A DNA stretch of 50,344 nucleotides from Candidatus Desulfatifera sulfidica (GCA_014381505.1 JACNLK010000026.1:1-50344); one strand, 5' to 3'. Shown: positions 24,683-34,701, counted from the first letter of the stretch. The notes: a model not told the origin generated them from the sequence alone. Numbers and translations are program-made.

Positions 24683-27600
24683 ATGACCACGCAAGAACTT
24701 CCCAGCTCCGCACCGCTGCGCATATTGCTCGTGGAAGATTCAAAGCATGACGCCATTGCCTTCCAAAGGGCTCTGGATAAGGGTCGTCTGGCCGCAGAAA
24801 TAACCCATTGCTGGACCGCCGAGGAGGCCATGAAGTCGCTGCACCTCCTGCCTCTGCCCTATGACCTGGTAGTTAGCGACCATAAACTGCCCGGCCAGAC
24901 CGGTCTGGAACTCTGCCAGCAGATCTTTGAAGAGAAGATCCCCGTCCCCTGCGTGATCGTAACCGGGGCCGGCACAGAGTACATTGCCGTAGAGGCCCTC
25001 AAGGCCGGAGTCTTTGACTATCTGGTCAAGGATTTCCAGCAGCATTATCTGGAAATCCTCCCCCTTCTGCTGCCCGAGATCGTCCGCAAGTACCAAGACG
25101 AGAAACTCGCCCGCATTCTTACACAAGAAAAACAGACCATTGCCGCCATCTCGGAACTCTTTCTGGCCCAGGACGGTACGCCGGACCTGATGTATGAAAA
25201 ACTGCCGCAGATCCTGGCCGCAGAATTTTCCTTTCCCATCTCCATGGTCATGCTGCTGACGGATGACAAAAAGGCAATGGTGGTCAAGGGGATCGCCGGC
25301 GATGTGGACCAGAAGTTTGTGGGAACACGCCTCCCCCTGGACCAGAGTGCCTGCAGTTCGACCATTCTCGCAGGAGAGCCAACCCTGCTGACTGATCTTG
25401 CAAGCAGTCCCGAACTCCATTGTTTCCTGAAGGGCTACGCCATCCAGACCTGTCTGTCCATCCCCATAAAGGCTAACAGAAGTGGCACCCTCGGCAGCCT
25501 AACCCTTAACGATACCCGGAACCGTTTTGATGCTGATCTCCATATTCAGGCCCTGCAGGTCATTGCCAACCACCTGGGCCAGGAGCTTGAACGGGAGTTG
25601 CTCATCAAGAAACTGAAAGCCTCCGAGGAGAGATACGAAGATCTCTATGAGAATGCGCCGGGCATGTTTGCCTCGGTGGAGGCGAAAAGCGCAACCATCA
25701 TTCAGTGCAACCAGACGATCGCAAGAAATCTTGGTTATACCAAGGAAGAGATCGTCGGCCGATCCATCAAAGAACTCTATCCCCCCGCGGATGAGGAGAA
25801 GAAACGGCAGGTCTTCAAGACCTTTACCGAAAAAGGCACTGTCCGTGATGCGGAGCTCCAGTTGCTCCGCAAAGACGGCAGCCGCCTGGACGTGATCCTG
25901 AATGTATCATCGGTCCGGGATGAGCAGGGTAATATCTTATACAGCCGATCCATCTGGCACGACAATACCAATGCCAAGCTGGCTGAACGCTCGCAGCGAG
26001 AGTGGTCAGCGGCCATGGATGCCTCAGAAGATGCCGTCTACATCCTTGATGTCCACCGTCATCTCCTCACGGCCAACAAGGCCTTTTACGGCATGACCGG
26101 CACCACACCGGAAACAGCACTCGGCCACCATGTTGAACCTCTTGTCCACCCCCAGGGAGAGGTTGTGCCATGCCCTGTCTGTCAGGCTCAGAATGAACTC
26201 CGTGATACCAGAATCATTATGGAACCGGAGCATCCGGATAACCCCACCGGACGCCCCATTGAAATTACAGTGACCATCGTGCGCGACGATCAGGGGCAGC
26301 CCTTGAGTATTCTCATGAGGCTTCATGACCTGACCGCTCAGCGAAAAATTGAAGGGGATATTCGCAGGGCCAAGCGGGAATGGGAAAAGACATTTGACGC
26401 CATGAGCGACATTGTCACCATTCAGGACACAGATATGCGCATAATCCGGGCCAACCGGGCAGCCCATCTGTTTTTTCAGGTACAACCGGGAGAGTTGACA
26501 GGCAAACTCTGTTACGAAATCTTCACCGGCAGGACAGAACCCTGCCCAGGCTGTCCACTGCTGGACAGCCTGCATGACTCTGGCCATCATGCCGCAATCA
26601 TGAAACATGAGAATCTGGGAAAGACCTTCCATATCTCTTCTTCCATCATCGCTGTGGACAAAAATCACAACGAGGATATTCAGTATCTGATCCATGTGGC
26701 CCGGGACATCACCGATCAGAAAAAAATGGAAGAAGAACTTTTTCAGTCCCATAAAATGGAGGCCATCGGCACCCTGGCAGGTGGTATTGCCCATGATTTC
26801 AACAATATTCTTTCGGCCATTATCGGTTTCACCGAACTGGCACGGCTGGGGTTGGATCCGGACAGCCATCCGGCTGCCGATCTGGCCATGGTCCTGCAGG
26901 CATCCAAGCGAGCCACAGGGCTGGTCAGTCAGATTCTGGCCTTCAGTCGAAAGGGAAATCAGAGAAGAGAGGCACTCCAGCCCCATCTGATCGTCAAGGA
27001 GGCCCTTAAACTGATCAGAGCCTCTCTACCGACGACCATCGAGATACGGGAAGATATTGACCCTGAAAGTGGTGCCATTCTGGCAAATCCCACCAGTATC
27101 CATCAAATTATCATAAACCTCTGCACCAATGCCCTCCAGGCCATGGAGGACGAGACCGGTATCCTCAAGGTCACACTGACACGCCGGACACTCAATACTG
27201 ATGAACTCCTGGGCCATCCCGGCATTGCACCCGGTCCATTTCTTGAACTCTCGGTGAGTGATACCGGCTGCGGCATGGACCAGGAGACGCAAAAACGAAT
27301 TTTTGAACCCTACTTTACGACCAAGGAGGTGGGAAAGGGATCCGGGCTCGGCCTGGCCGTTGTTCTTGGCATCGTTCAGGACTATGGAGGCATGATCAGG
27401 GTTGAGAGTCAACCGGGACAAGGGGCAACTTTCCATGTCTATTTTCCGGCAATCCTTGAAGAGAGCGGGAAGGCAGAGAGTACAGAGGGAGCACAACCAC
27501 TGCCCGGCGGGACAGAAAAAATTCTGACCGTTGATGATGAAAGCGCAATTGTCAGCCTGCACAAAGCTGCCCTGTCCCGTCTCGGTTATGAGGTCACGAC

Positions 27601-27880
27601 CATGACCAACAGCCAGGAGGCACTTTCGGCGTTCAAGAAGAACCCAGATGCGTTTGACCTGCTCATCACCGACCAGACCATGCCCTTTTTATCCGGGGCA
27701 AAACTGGCCCGGGAGGTCATGGCCATCCGGCCCGATTTACCGATCATCCTGTGTACCGGCTACAGCACAGTGCTCTCGGAGGAGCAGGCATTGGCGATCG
27801 GCATCAAAAAATACCTCTTCAAACCGGTCGACTACAGAGATCTGGCGCGACAGGTCAGAACGATCTTGGACGGGAACTAA
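24683..27880 (+). CDS. Hybrid sensor histidine kinase: REC-GAF-PAS-PAS-PAS-HisKA-HATPase-REC
   Basis: About 1065 residues, with no membrane segment, hence cytoplasmic. An N-terminal receiver (phospho-acceptor Asp in VVSDHKLPG) precedes a GAF domain (about 150-310) and three PAS domains (about 320-440, 445-570 and 575-700). The second and third PAS domains carry CPVC and EPCPGCPL motifs that could bind a metal cluster or form a redox disulfide. The HisKA box is GGIAHDFNNILSAI of the NtrB-like group, followed by ATPase motifs (NLCTNALQAM, DTGCGM, GKGSGLGLAV) and a C-terminal receiver (ITDQTMP). The ATG at 24683 follows AGAGGAA and is preferred over 24662, which adds seven residues. It lacks a DNA-binding partner gene nearby. 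Confidence 0.93.
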   Translation: MTTQELPSSAPLRILLVEDSKHDAIAFQRALDKGRLAAEITHCWTAEEAMKSLHLLPLPYDLVVSDHKLPGQTGLELCQQIFEEKIPVPCVIVTGAGTEYIAVEALKAGVFDYLVKDFQQHYLEILPLLLPEIVRKYQDEKLARILTQEKQTIAAISELFLAQDGTPDLMYEKLPQILAAEFSFPISMVMLLTDDKKAMVVKGIAGDVDQKFVGTRLPLDQSACSSTILAGEPTLLTDLASSPELHCFLKGYAIQTCLSIPIKANRSGTLGSLTLNDTRNRFDADLHIQALQVIANHLGQELERELLIKKLKASEERYEDLYENAPGMFASVEAKSATIIQCNQTIARNLGYTKEEIVGRSIKELYPPADEEKKRQVFKTFTEKGTVRDAELQLLRKDGSRLDVILNVSSVRDEQGNILYSRSIWHDNTNAKLAERSQREWSAAMDASEDAVYILDVHRHLLTANKAFYGMTGTTPETALGHHVEPLVHPQGEVVPCPVCQAQNELRDTRIIMEPEHPDNPTGRPIEITVTIVRDDQGQPLSILMRLHDLTAQRKIEGDIRRAKREWEKTFDAMSDIVTIQDTDMRIIRANRAAHLFFQVQPGELTGKLCYEIFTGRTEPCPGCPLLDSLHDSGHHAAIMKHENLGKTFHISSSIIAVDKNHNEDIQYLIHVARDITDQKKMEEELFQSHKMEAIGTLAGGIAHDFNNILSAIIGFTELARLGLDPDSHPAADLAMVLQASKRATGLVSQILAFSRKGNQRREALQPHLIVKEALKLIRASLPTTIEIREDIDPESGAILANPTSIHQIIINLCTNALQAMEDETGILKVTLTRRTLNTDELLGHPGIAPGPFLELSVSDTGCGMDQETQKRIFEPYFTTKEVGKGSGLGLAVVLGIVQDYGGMIRVESQPGQGATFHVYFPAILEESGKAESTEGAQPLPGGTEKILTVDDESAIVSLHKAALSRLGYEVTTMTNSQEALSAFKKNPDAFDLLITDQTMPFLSGAKLAREVMAIRPDLPIILCTGYSTVLSEEQALAIGIKKYLFKPVDYRDLARQVRTILDGN

Positions 27881-28006
27881 TCCCGTTTTCTGATCAATCA
27901 GCAAAACAGCCCCACCCTCCCCTTCACCAACATTTCAAGACGAAATGAACACGTTCGCTGGCCGCTCCAATGGACGCTGGAACAGCTGTGACCAACATTA
28001 TAATTA

Positions 28007-28035
28007 TTGACACTTCAGGTTAAAAGTATGACAAT
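28007..28035 (+). promoter_or_regulatory. Possible promoter for the cheR-cheB signalling cluster
   Basis: TTGACA (28007-28012), a 17-base spacer and GACAAT (28030-28035, four of six) lie about 86 bases before the cheR ATG in notably AT-rich sequence. The -35 is perfect, the -10 weak. Confidence 0.5.
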
Positions 28036-28120
28036 TAAGTAATTATTTGAAATTTATTCTCAATACTAAAGGAAATCCACGGGAAAATCCGTCTCTTTTC
28101 TCTTTCATAGTGCCAGCACA

Positions 28121-28942
28121 ATGAACCGAGTCGAAATTGAAAGTGTTGAAATTGAATTACTGCTGCAGGCAATTACCAAGCGCTATGGTTACGATTTTCA
28201 CAACTACTCAAAGGCCTCTCTCAAACGCCGAATCATCGGCTTCCTCCATAAATCCAATCTCGAGCAGATTTCAGAGCTGATCCCGCGTCTGCTGCACGAC
28301 AAAGGAATGTTCCGTTCCTTCCTTTTGTCCCTTTCCGTCACCGTCACCGAGATGTTCCGCGATCCGAACGTTTATGTCGTTCTGCGGGAACGGGTGATTC
28401 CCTTTTTAAAGACCTTCCCATTCTGCAAAATCTGGTGTGCCGGCTGCGCGACGGGCGAAGAGGTCTATTCAATCGCGATCCTGCTAAGCGAGTCAGGACT
28501 GCTGGACAAAGTGCAGATCTACGCAACAGATATCAACGACGAATCTCTGCAAAAAGCTGAACTTGGCATCTATAGCCGTACTCAAATCCAGGAATACACC
28601 AGAAACTATCAATTAACCGGACTTGAGGGCTCTTTTTCAGACTATTATCACGCCAGTTTTGACTCGGTGGTGATGGATGCTTCCCTTAAAAAGAATATTG
28701 TTTTTGCAAATCACAATCTGGTGAGTGACGAATCCTTCGGCAAAATGCAGTTGATTCTCTGTCGCAACACCTTGATCTATTTCAACAGTGAACTGCAGGG
28801 CAGGGTTTTTTCTCTTTTCAGCGAATCCCTTGTGAATAAAGGGTTTCTGTGCCTCGGAACCAAAGAGGATATTCAATTTTCAAGTGTCAGCAACAAATTT
28901 CGCAGCATCAGACAAAACGAGAAACTTTTTCAATTACGCTAA
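28121..28942 (+). CDS. cheR: CheR-family protein-glutamate methyltransferase
   Basis: A 273-residue CheR homologue. The N-terminal helical CheR_N domain (YGYDFHNYSKASLKRRI, about 22-38) precedes the SAM-dependent methyltransferase domain: SVTVTEMFRDP (about 73-83), WCAGCATGEEVYSIAIL (about 105-121), IYATDINDESL (about 130-140) and CRNTLIYF (about 214-221). CheR methylates glutamates of chemoreceptors using S-adenosylmethionine, but no MCP or CheA gene occurs in the window; stand-alone CheR/CheB pairs are also linked to hybrid kinases in stress or biofilm signalling. cheB begins two bases after its stop. Confidence 0.93.
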   Translation: MNRVEIESVEIELLLQAITKRYGYDFHNYSKASLKRRIIGFLHKSNLEQISELIPRLLHDKGMFRSFLLSLSVTVTEMFRDPNVYVVLRERVIPFLKTFPFCKIWCAGCATGEEVYSIAILLSESGLLDKVQIYATDINDESLQKAELGIYSRTQIQEYTRNYQLTGLEGSFSDYYHASFDSVVMDASLKKNIVFANHNLVSDESFGKMQLILCRNTLIYFNSELQGRVFSLFSESLVNKGFLCLGTKEDIQFSSVSNKFRSIRQNEKLFQLR

Positions 28943-28944
28943 AC

Positions 28945-29571
28945 ATGTCATCGGAAAGTCGCATGGAAAAATGCCAGGAGAGACAGCATCGAATCCGGGC
29001 TGTTGTCATCGGCGCCTCGGCTGGTGGTGCCAAGGCGCTGAGCGAAATTTTTTCCCGTCTATCGAGTGACTTTCCAGCTGCGATCCTGGTTGTCAACCAT
29101 CTCCATCCGCATTCGAAAACCATGCAAATGGTCGATTACCTCGGTCACCGCTGCAAGTTGCGGATGAAGGCCGCCGATGACAAAGAAACGATCAAGCCGG
29201 GCACCATTTATCTGGCACCAGCTAATTATCATCTGCTCGTAGAGGCTGATCTCAGTCTGTCTCTGACCATCGATGAGAAGGTGAATTTCAGCCGACCGTC
29301 AATTGATGTTCTGTTTGAAACGGCAGCCGAAGCTTATCAGGATGAGCTGATCGGCATCGTGCTGACCGGTGGATCGAAAGATGGCGCTGCCGGTTTAAAA
29401 AAAATCAGCGATTTCGGCGGCCGCGTGATTGTTCAGGATCCCAAGACTGCCGAGGCGGTTATCATGCCGCAGAGTGCACTCCGGGAGTGCGAGGATGCCC
29501 AGGTCATGTCTTTGGCCAGGATCGGCGATTTTTTGCGGGATGCTGTACAGGTGGAGCCCTTGGCACCCTGA
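28945..29571 (+). CDS. cheB: CheB-type protein-glutamate methylesterase without receiver domain
   Basis: About 208 residues, consisting only of the CheB catalytic domain; the N-terminal receiver domain of chemotaxis CheB is missing. The Ser-His-Asp triad is present as VVIGASAGGAKAL (Ser), VVNHLHPH (His) and GIVLTGGSKDGAAGL (Asp). The enzyme would remove methyl groups added by CheR or deamidate glutamines. Two starts are possible: ATG at 28945, two bases after the cheR stop, or ATG at 28963, which has a slightly better purine-rich leader. The cheR-cheB coupling and absence of a receiver suggest regulation by partner proteins rather than by phosphorylation. Confidence 0.92.
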   Translation: MSSESRMEKCQERQHRIRAVVIGASAGGAKALSEIFSRLSSDFPAAILVVNHLHPHSKTMQMVDYLGHRCKLRMKAADDKETIKPGTIYLAPANYHLLVEADLSLSLTIDEKVNFSRPSIDVLFETAAEAYQDELIGIVLTGGSKDGAAGLKKISDFGGRVIVQDPKTAEAVIMPQSALRECEDAQVMSLARIGDFLRDAVQVEPLAP

Positions 29572-29668
29572 GCGGAGAGCGGAAGCTTGAACTGACTGTA
29601 ATTCTTCAGCTAGATGCCGAAAATAAACATAAAGCCATAGACCGTAACTCTTCAGTTTGGAGGTCGCA

Positions 29669-30736
29669 ATGAGACTGCCGTTTAGACAAAAAAATCCAAA
29701 TTTGGTGTGCCCGATTCGCCGGACGCGGCCAAACTGGAGGAGATCAGTCGCTTTTCTGCTGACGATGCTGGCGACCCTGCTGCTGGGTGCTCCGGTGGTG
29801 TGGTCCGACGACCAGCATGCCAACGAAGTACGGATTGGCGTACTGATGTACTGCGAACATCGGCAGCCATCGCTCGACGGGTTCAAAAAAGGGATGATGG
29901 CTCACGGTAAGTTCAAGGGTATGGTCTATCATTACGATATCCGAAACACCTCACATGACCGGAGCAAGCTGCTGCCCCTGGCAGAAGAGATCATCTCCAC
30001 CCGGCCCGATATTGCCATTGCCACCGGTGCCATTGAAGCAGATGCGTTAAAAATCGCATCCCAGGGCAGCGGTGTGCCGGTGGTGTTCCTGGCAGGATCC
30101 AACGCAGTAGAACGGGGCTTGGCGGAGAGCGTAATCCGGCCCGGCGGTAATGTGACCGGGATCGAGACCAACGATGCCGCCCTGACCGAAAAGCGCCTCT
30201 GGTACATCACCAAGCTGCTGCCCAAGGCGCGTCAGGTCACCTGCCTCAATTACCCGACGATCTCCTCCTCAAAAGATGCTGCTGAAATCGCCAGACGAGT
30301 CGCCCCGACGCTGGGCCTGGAACTCAGGGTGATAGATGTGAGCTCACTGGAGGAGGCCAAAAGTGCTGCCGCTTCAATTTCCCAGGACAACACCGATGTA
30401 ATATTACTACTGCCAGGGATACCGCTGGACCAGATTGAGCGCGAGGTGCTGCGACCGATTTCCCTGGCGCACAAGATTCCGATACTGGGTTACCATTATG
30501 GCAGTATCCTCAACGGCGCTTTTGCCGCTTTTGGCGCATCACGCTATGCCGCAGGCGCTCAGGGCGCCCGTCTGACGGTTAAGGTGCTGCATGGCGCGGA
30601 CCCGGCGAACACACCGCTGGAATCTCCAGAGCAGCTTGACCTGACAATTAATCGCTGGATGGTGAATCAGCTTGATCTCCGCCTGCCAAGCCGGGTTTGG
30701 CGTTTGGCAAGCAAGTTGGTCGATATTAAATTCTAG
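29669..30736 (+). CDS. ABC-type substrate-binding protein, ABC_sub_bind family
   Basis: About 355 residues. The ATG at 29669 follows a TTGGAGG ribosome site. A basic N-region and hydrophobic core (SVAFLLTMLATLLLGAPVVW) form an export signal, so the protein should be periplasmic. The two-lobed periplasmic-binding fold of the ABC_sub_bind family shows motifs such as DIAIATGAIEADALK, VPVVFLAGSNAVERGL, GGNVTGIETNDAALTEKRL and HKIPILGYHYGSI. Relatives bind tryptophan or other small amphipathic ligands. No permease or ATPase gene is present. The next gene, six or so bases downstream after AGGAG, is a membrane hybrid kinase, so a sensory ligand-presenting role is a reasonable inference. Confidence 0.9.
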   Translation: MRLPFRQKNPNLVCPIRRTRPNWRRSVAFLLTMLATLLLGAPVVWSDDQHANEVRIGVLMYCEHRQPSLDGFKKGMMAHGKFKGMVYHYDIRNTSHDRSKLLPLAEEIISTRPDIAIATGAIEADALKIASQGSGVPVVFLAGSNAVERGLAESVIRPGGNVTGIETNDAALTEKRLWYITKLLPKARQVTCLNYPTISSSKDAAEIARRVAPTLGLELRVIDVSSLEEAKSAAASISQDNTDVILLLPGIPLDQIEREVLRPISLAHKIPILGYHYGSILNGAFAAFGASRYAAGAQGARLTVKVLHGADPANTPLESPEQLDLTINRWMVNQLDLRLPSRVWRLASKLVDIKF

Positions 30737-30748
30737 GAGTCTGTGTCA

Positions 30749-33700
30749 ATGACCGTACGCTGGAAAGACCTCAGTTTCAAATTGCCCCTGATCGTTCTGC
30801 TCATCGGTCTTGTCCCTCTGGCCGGCTTCGGGCTGTTTTCGATCCGTTATGAAGCGGATGCCTTACTCAAGGTTCGGGGCCAGGGGGTTCGGCGCAGTGC
30901 TGTGCTGACGGCCAGCGCCATTGAACGGACCATACAGGGTGTCAAACAAGGTTTCCAACGGTCAGCCGAAAACCTGGACCTGCTCGCTCTTGATAAAACC
31001 GATCAGGAATGGGCATTGATGACCTTGCTGATCCAATGGCCGAATTTCAAGTCTCTGGCTCTGCTCGATGCTCAGGGGCAGGAGCAGATCAAAGTGGCCA
31101 ATAATCAAAACTTTCTTCCCAGCGACCTGCAGAGCCGGGCGCATGATCCGGCTTTTCGTGAAACACTCGAGGGACATCACTATCTTGATGCGGGCCGACG
31201 TCTTGAAAACGGCGAATATGTCTCCAGTCTGTCCATTCCCATGCTGAATCCGGCGACACAAGAGGTAGAGGCGGTGCTGATTGCAGATTTTCATCTCAAG
31301 GGCATTATGGATGTCGCCACTTCGATCAAGATCGGTCAAACAGGACAGACCTATGTCATTGACAAGCAAGGGCTGTTGATTGCCCATAATGACATGAGTC
31401 TGGCTCTGCGCGGCGAACGGCTACAAAGCTTGGCGATGCTCAATCAGCCCGTCCGTTTTATCAGCGTTGAAGGGCACGAAGTTCTTGGTAGCGCCATTGC
31501 TATTAACGGCACAGACTGGCTAATGGTGGCAGAGGTGCCCATGACCGAGATCACCGCCGTGGCCAATAAGCTGATGCGGATTTTGTACGGAATATTGATT
31601 GCATCAGCCTTGCTCCTGGTCTTTCCCATGGCATTCTATCTGATTTTGCGCATCAGCCGGCCCCTGCAGCGCCTGGAAAAGGGTGCGGTCAAGATCGGTG
31701 CAGGGAAGTTTGGAGAGCCACTGCCGGTTAAAAACGATGATGAAATCGGTCGCATGTCCCACGCATTCAATGATATGGCCGGTAAACTCCAGCATTTTTC
31801 TGAGGAAACCGAACGCATCAACTGGCTGAAGGCTGGGTTGAGCGGACTGGATGAGCAATTGCGCGGTACGCCAAGCCTTAAGGAGTTGGCCAGCAGGACC
31901 AGCAGTTTTCTTGCAGAGTATGTCGGGGCACCCGTCGGGGCTTTTTACGTCCAAAATACAAAGGGAAATTTCGTTCTGACCGGGGGCTATGCCCATGCTG
32001 CCGGGCCGGAATCGGTCAAGACTTTTGCACCCGGCCAAGGGCTGGTCGGGCAGGCTGCACTCGAGCAAAAGATGCTCGTCATTGATGCAATCCCCGAAGG
32101 CTATCTCAGTGTAAGCTCCAGTCTTGGCTCGCAAAAGCCAGTAACGATTCTGGTGATTCCGTTAATCCACGATGGGATCGTGGTGGCAGTTCTGGAACTC
32201 GGCAAGTTCAAACCGTTTTCTGGCCGGGAGAAAATGTTTATCGAACAGGCGGCGGCACCCTTGGCCGTCACGGTCAATTCTGCCAATGCACGCCATGAGC
32301 TGAACGTTTCTCTTGAAAAATCTCAAAAGCTCACCGAAAAACTGCAGGTCCAGCAGGAGGAGTTGCGGATTGCGAACGAGGAGCTCGCAGAACAAACCCA
32401 GGAACTTCAGGCTTCAGAGGAACAGCTCCGCGTTCAGCAGGAGGAACTGCGGATTTCCAATGAAGAGCTCGAAGAAAAAAGCATCTCTCTTACCGAGCAG
32501 AAAAAAGACTTGGTCGACAAAAATATTGAACTTCAGAATACAAAGACCCATCTGGAACAGAAGTCGATCGAAGTGGAACGTGCCAGCCGGTATAAATCAG
32601 AGTTCTTGGCCAACATGTCGCACGAACTCCGCACGCCGCTGAACAGCCTCCTGATTCTCTCGCAGGATCTGGCAAACAACGGCAAAGGGAATCTCCTCCC
32701 TGAGCAGGTTGAAGCAGCCGAAATCGTTTATAACAGCGGCAACGACCTGCTTAAGCTGATCAATGAAATTCTTGATCTGGCCAAGATTGAGTCTGGCAAG
32801 CTGTCGCTGGCAGTCAGTGATGTTCCCATCTCTGACATTATCGGCAGACTGGAGAAAAGCTTTCAACATATAGCCAAAGAACAACGGCTTGGGTTAGAGA
32901 TTTCGTGTGATGACGCGGTTCCGGAAACCATTCGTACCGACCCGGCCCGGCTCGATCAGATTCTGAAAAATCTTGTCTCCAATGCCTTGAAGTTTACCGA
33001 AGAAGGGCAGGTGACGATTTCTGTTACGCCAGTCAAAAACGGGGACGGTGCCATCTCTATTGCCGTGACTGATACCGGTATCGGAATAGCGCAGGAAAGT
33101 CTGGAAGGGATATTCAACGCATTCCAGCAAATCGATGGATCAATTTCCAGAAAATTCAGTGGAACCGGACTCGGCCTTTCAATATCCCGCGAGCTGACTA
33201 AACTGCTTGGTGGAGAATTGCAGGCCACCAGCCAGCCCGGTATTGGCTCGACCTTTACCCTGATTCTCCCCCCCTACAGGGAAACAGTCGAGACGGCCCC
33301 TGCGAGTCCCCCAGAGACAACCAAACAGCAATCGCCTCAGGTTACAGCTCCGGCAAAAAATACAGATGCGTCCTCCATCGCCGATGAGCGTGACGAACTG
33401 CAACCAGAGGACAAGCGAATTCTTATTATTGAGGATGACCTGTCGTTTGCCAAAATCCTGGCGGAACGCTGTCAGAAACGCGGATTCAAATTTTTACATG
33501 CCGGCGATGGCGAAACGGGTCTGGAGCTGGTGGAAAGATATTCTCCTGACGCCATTATCCTTGATATGCGACTTCCTGGAATTCAGGGGATGGAGGTTCT
33601 CGATGCCATTAAGGACAACCCGCAGATTCGACACATCCCGGTGCATATTATGTCAGCCTATGAAAACACCGGGGAGGCCTTTGCCCATGGTGCAATCGGT

Positions 33701-34585
33701 TTTTTACAGAAACCCATCAACCAGGAGCAACTTGGTCAGGCGTTCACCAAATTGGAGGAAATGATCTCCGGAAAAATCCGTAACCTCTTGATCGTTGAAG
33801 ACAATATAGATCAGCAAAAAAGTATTCAGACGCTGATCGGCAATGGCGATGTCAACACCCTCATCGCTGGAACCGGCGAGGAGGCACTGACAATCTATAA
33901 CGAGGAGCAGATCGACTGTATCATTCTCGATCTGAACCTGCCGGAAATGACCGGACTGCAGTTTCTTGAGCGGCTGAGCACACTGACCCAAAATTCGCTT
34001 CCCCCGGTTATCATTTATTCGGCGCGGGAGTTAACGCGTGAAGAGGTTGAAGAACTGAACGAATATACCCAGTCGATCGTTATCAAAGGGGCAGAAGCTC
34101 CGGCCCGATTGCTGGATGAAGCGTCACTCTTTCTGCACCGCGTTGTGGGTAATTTGCCTCAACAGAAGCAGCAGATGATCAACGAACTTTACGATCAAAG
34201 CAATCTGTTTCAGGGTAAAAAAATTCTTCTGGTCGACGATGATATGCGTAACATTTTTGCTATTGCAAAAATTCTGGAAGAGAAAGGCGCCCAGGTTTTA
34301 AAAGCGGCAAACGGCCAGAAGGCACTCGATTTGCTGGCAACTACCGAGAAGGTCGGGCTGGTGTTGATGGATATCATGATGCCGGTGATGGACGGGCTTA
34401 CGGCCATGAAACAGATTCGTGCCCAGAAGCAATTTGAGAGCTTACCAATCATAGCACTGACCGCCAAAGCCATGGAGGAAGATCGCAAGCAATGTATTGC
34501 GGCCGGGGCCAATGACTATCTGTCCAAGCCGGTGGATATCAATCGTCTGCTTTCATTGATCAGAGTCTGGATCCTGCGCAAATGA
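30749..34585 (+). CDS. Transmembrane hybrid histidine kinase with three receiver domains
   Basis: About 1278 residues. Two membrane segments (about 8-30 and 275-298) bracket a periplasmic dCache-like sensor. Then come HAMP (about 300-352), GAF (about 375-520), a long coiled coil with repeated QQEELRI(A/S)NEELEE units (about 530-610), HisKA with FLANMSHELRTPLNSLL, HATPase (NLVSNALKFTEEG, DTGIGI, GTGLGLSI), and three receivers. Each receiver retains its Asp (IILDMRLPG, IILDLNLPE, VLMDIMMP) and a matching Lys. The ATG at 30749 is chosen because AGGAG lies nine bases upstream; GTG at 30743 is too close. It lies directly behind the binding-protein gene and in the same orientation as cheR and cheB. 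Confidence 0.93.
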   Translation: MTVRWKDLSFKLPLIVLLIGLVPLAGFGLFSIRYEADALLKVRGQGVRRSAVLTASAIERTIQGVKQGFQRSAENLDLLALDKTDQEWALMTLLIQWPNFKSLALLDAQGQEQIKVANNQNFLPSDLQSRAHDPAFRETLEGHHYLDAGRRLENGEYVSSLSIPMLNPATQEVEAVLIADFHLKGIMDVATSIKIGQTGQTYVIDKQGLLIAHNDMSLALRGERLQSLAMLNQPVRFISVEGHEVLGSAIAINGTDWLMVAEVPMTEITAVANKLMRILYGILIASALLLVFPMAFYLILRISRPLQRLEKGAVKIGAGKFGEPLPVKNDDEIGRMSHAFNDMAGKLQHFSEETERINWLKAGLSGLDEQLRGTPSLKELASRTSSFLAEYVGAPVGAFYVQNTKGNFVLTGGYAHAAGPESVKTFAPGQGLVGQAALEQKMLVIDAIPEGYLSVSSSLGSQKPVTILVIPLIHDGIVVAVLELGKFKPFSGREKMFIEQAAAPLAVTVNSANARHELNVSLEKSQKLTEKLQVQQEELRIANEELAEQTQELQASEEQLRVQQEELRISNEELEEKSISLTEQKKDLVDKNIELQNTKTHLEQKSIEVERASRYKSEFLANMSHELRTPLNSLLILSQDLANNGKGNLLPEQVEAAEIVYNSGNDLLKLINEILDLAKIESGKLSLAVSDVPISDIIGRLEKSFQHIAKEQRLGLEISCDDAVPETIRTDPARLDQILKNLVSNALKFTEEGQVTISVTPVKNGDGAISIAVTDTGIGIAQESLEGIFNAFQQIDGSISRKFSGTGLGLSISRELTKLLGGELQATSQPGIGSTFTLILPPYRETVETAPASPPETTKQQSPQVTAPAKNTDASSIADERDELQPEDKRILIIEDDLSFAKILAERCQKRGFKFLHAGDGETGLELVERYSPDAIILDMRLPGIQGMEVLDAIKDNPQIRHIPVHIMSAYENTGEAFAHGAIGFLQKPINQEQLGQAFTKLEEMISGKIRNLLIVEDNIDQQKSIQTLIGNGDVNTLIAGTGEEALTIYNEEQIDCIILDLNLPEMTGLQFLERLSTLTQNSLPPVIIYSARELTREEVEELNEYTQSIVIKGAEAPARLLDEASLFLHRVVGNLPQQKQQMINELYDQSNLFQGKKILLVDDDMRNIFAIAKILEEKGAQVLKAANGQKALDLLATTEKVGLVLMDIMMPVMDGLTAMKQIRAQKQFESLPIIALTAKAMEEDRKQCIAAGANDYLSKPVDINRLLSLIRVWILRK

Positions 34586-34653
34586 TGAGCGATACAATGA
34601 CCAGGGTGAGCGTGGGAGCAAAAAATTTTGAGCGCAACGCAGATCTAGGGTGA

Positions 34654-34676
34654 AAAGACAATTTTTCAAGGTAGCC
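34654..34676 (+). repeat. Dispersed repeat copy between two kinase genes
   Basis: AAAGACAATTTTTCAAGGTA followed by GCC. It is 22 of 23 identical to 42313-42335 and shares the ATTTTTCAAGGT core with copies at 8036, 8169 and 47931. Confidence 0.75.
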
Positions 34677-34701
34677 TACTTAACAGGAAAAGAGATTGCT
34701 T

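Noticed and set aside
29572-29668. Permease or ATPase gene linked to the binding protein
   Set aside because: The short gap before and the kinase after leave no room. The binding protein stands alone.
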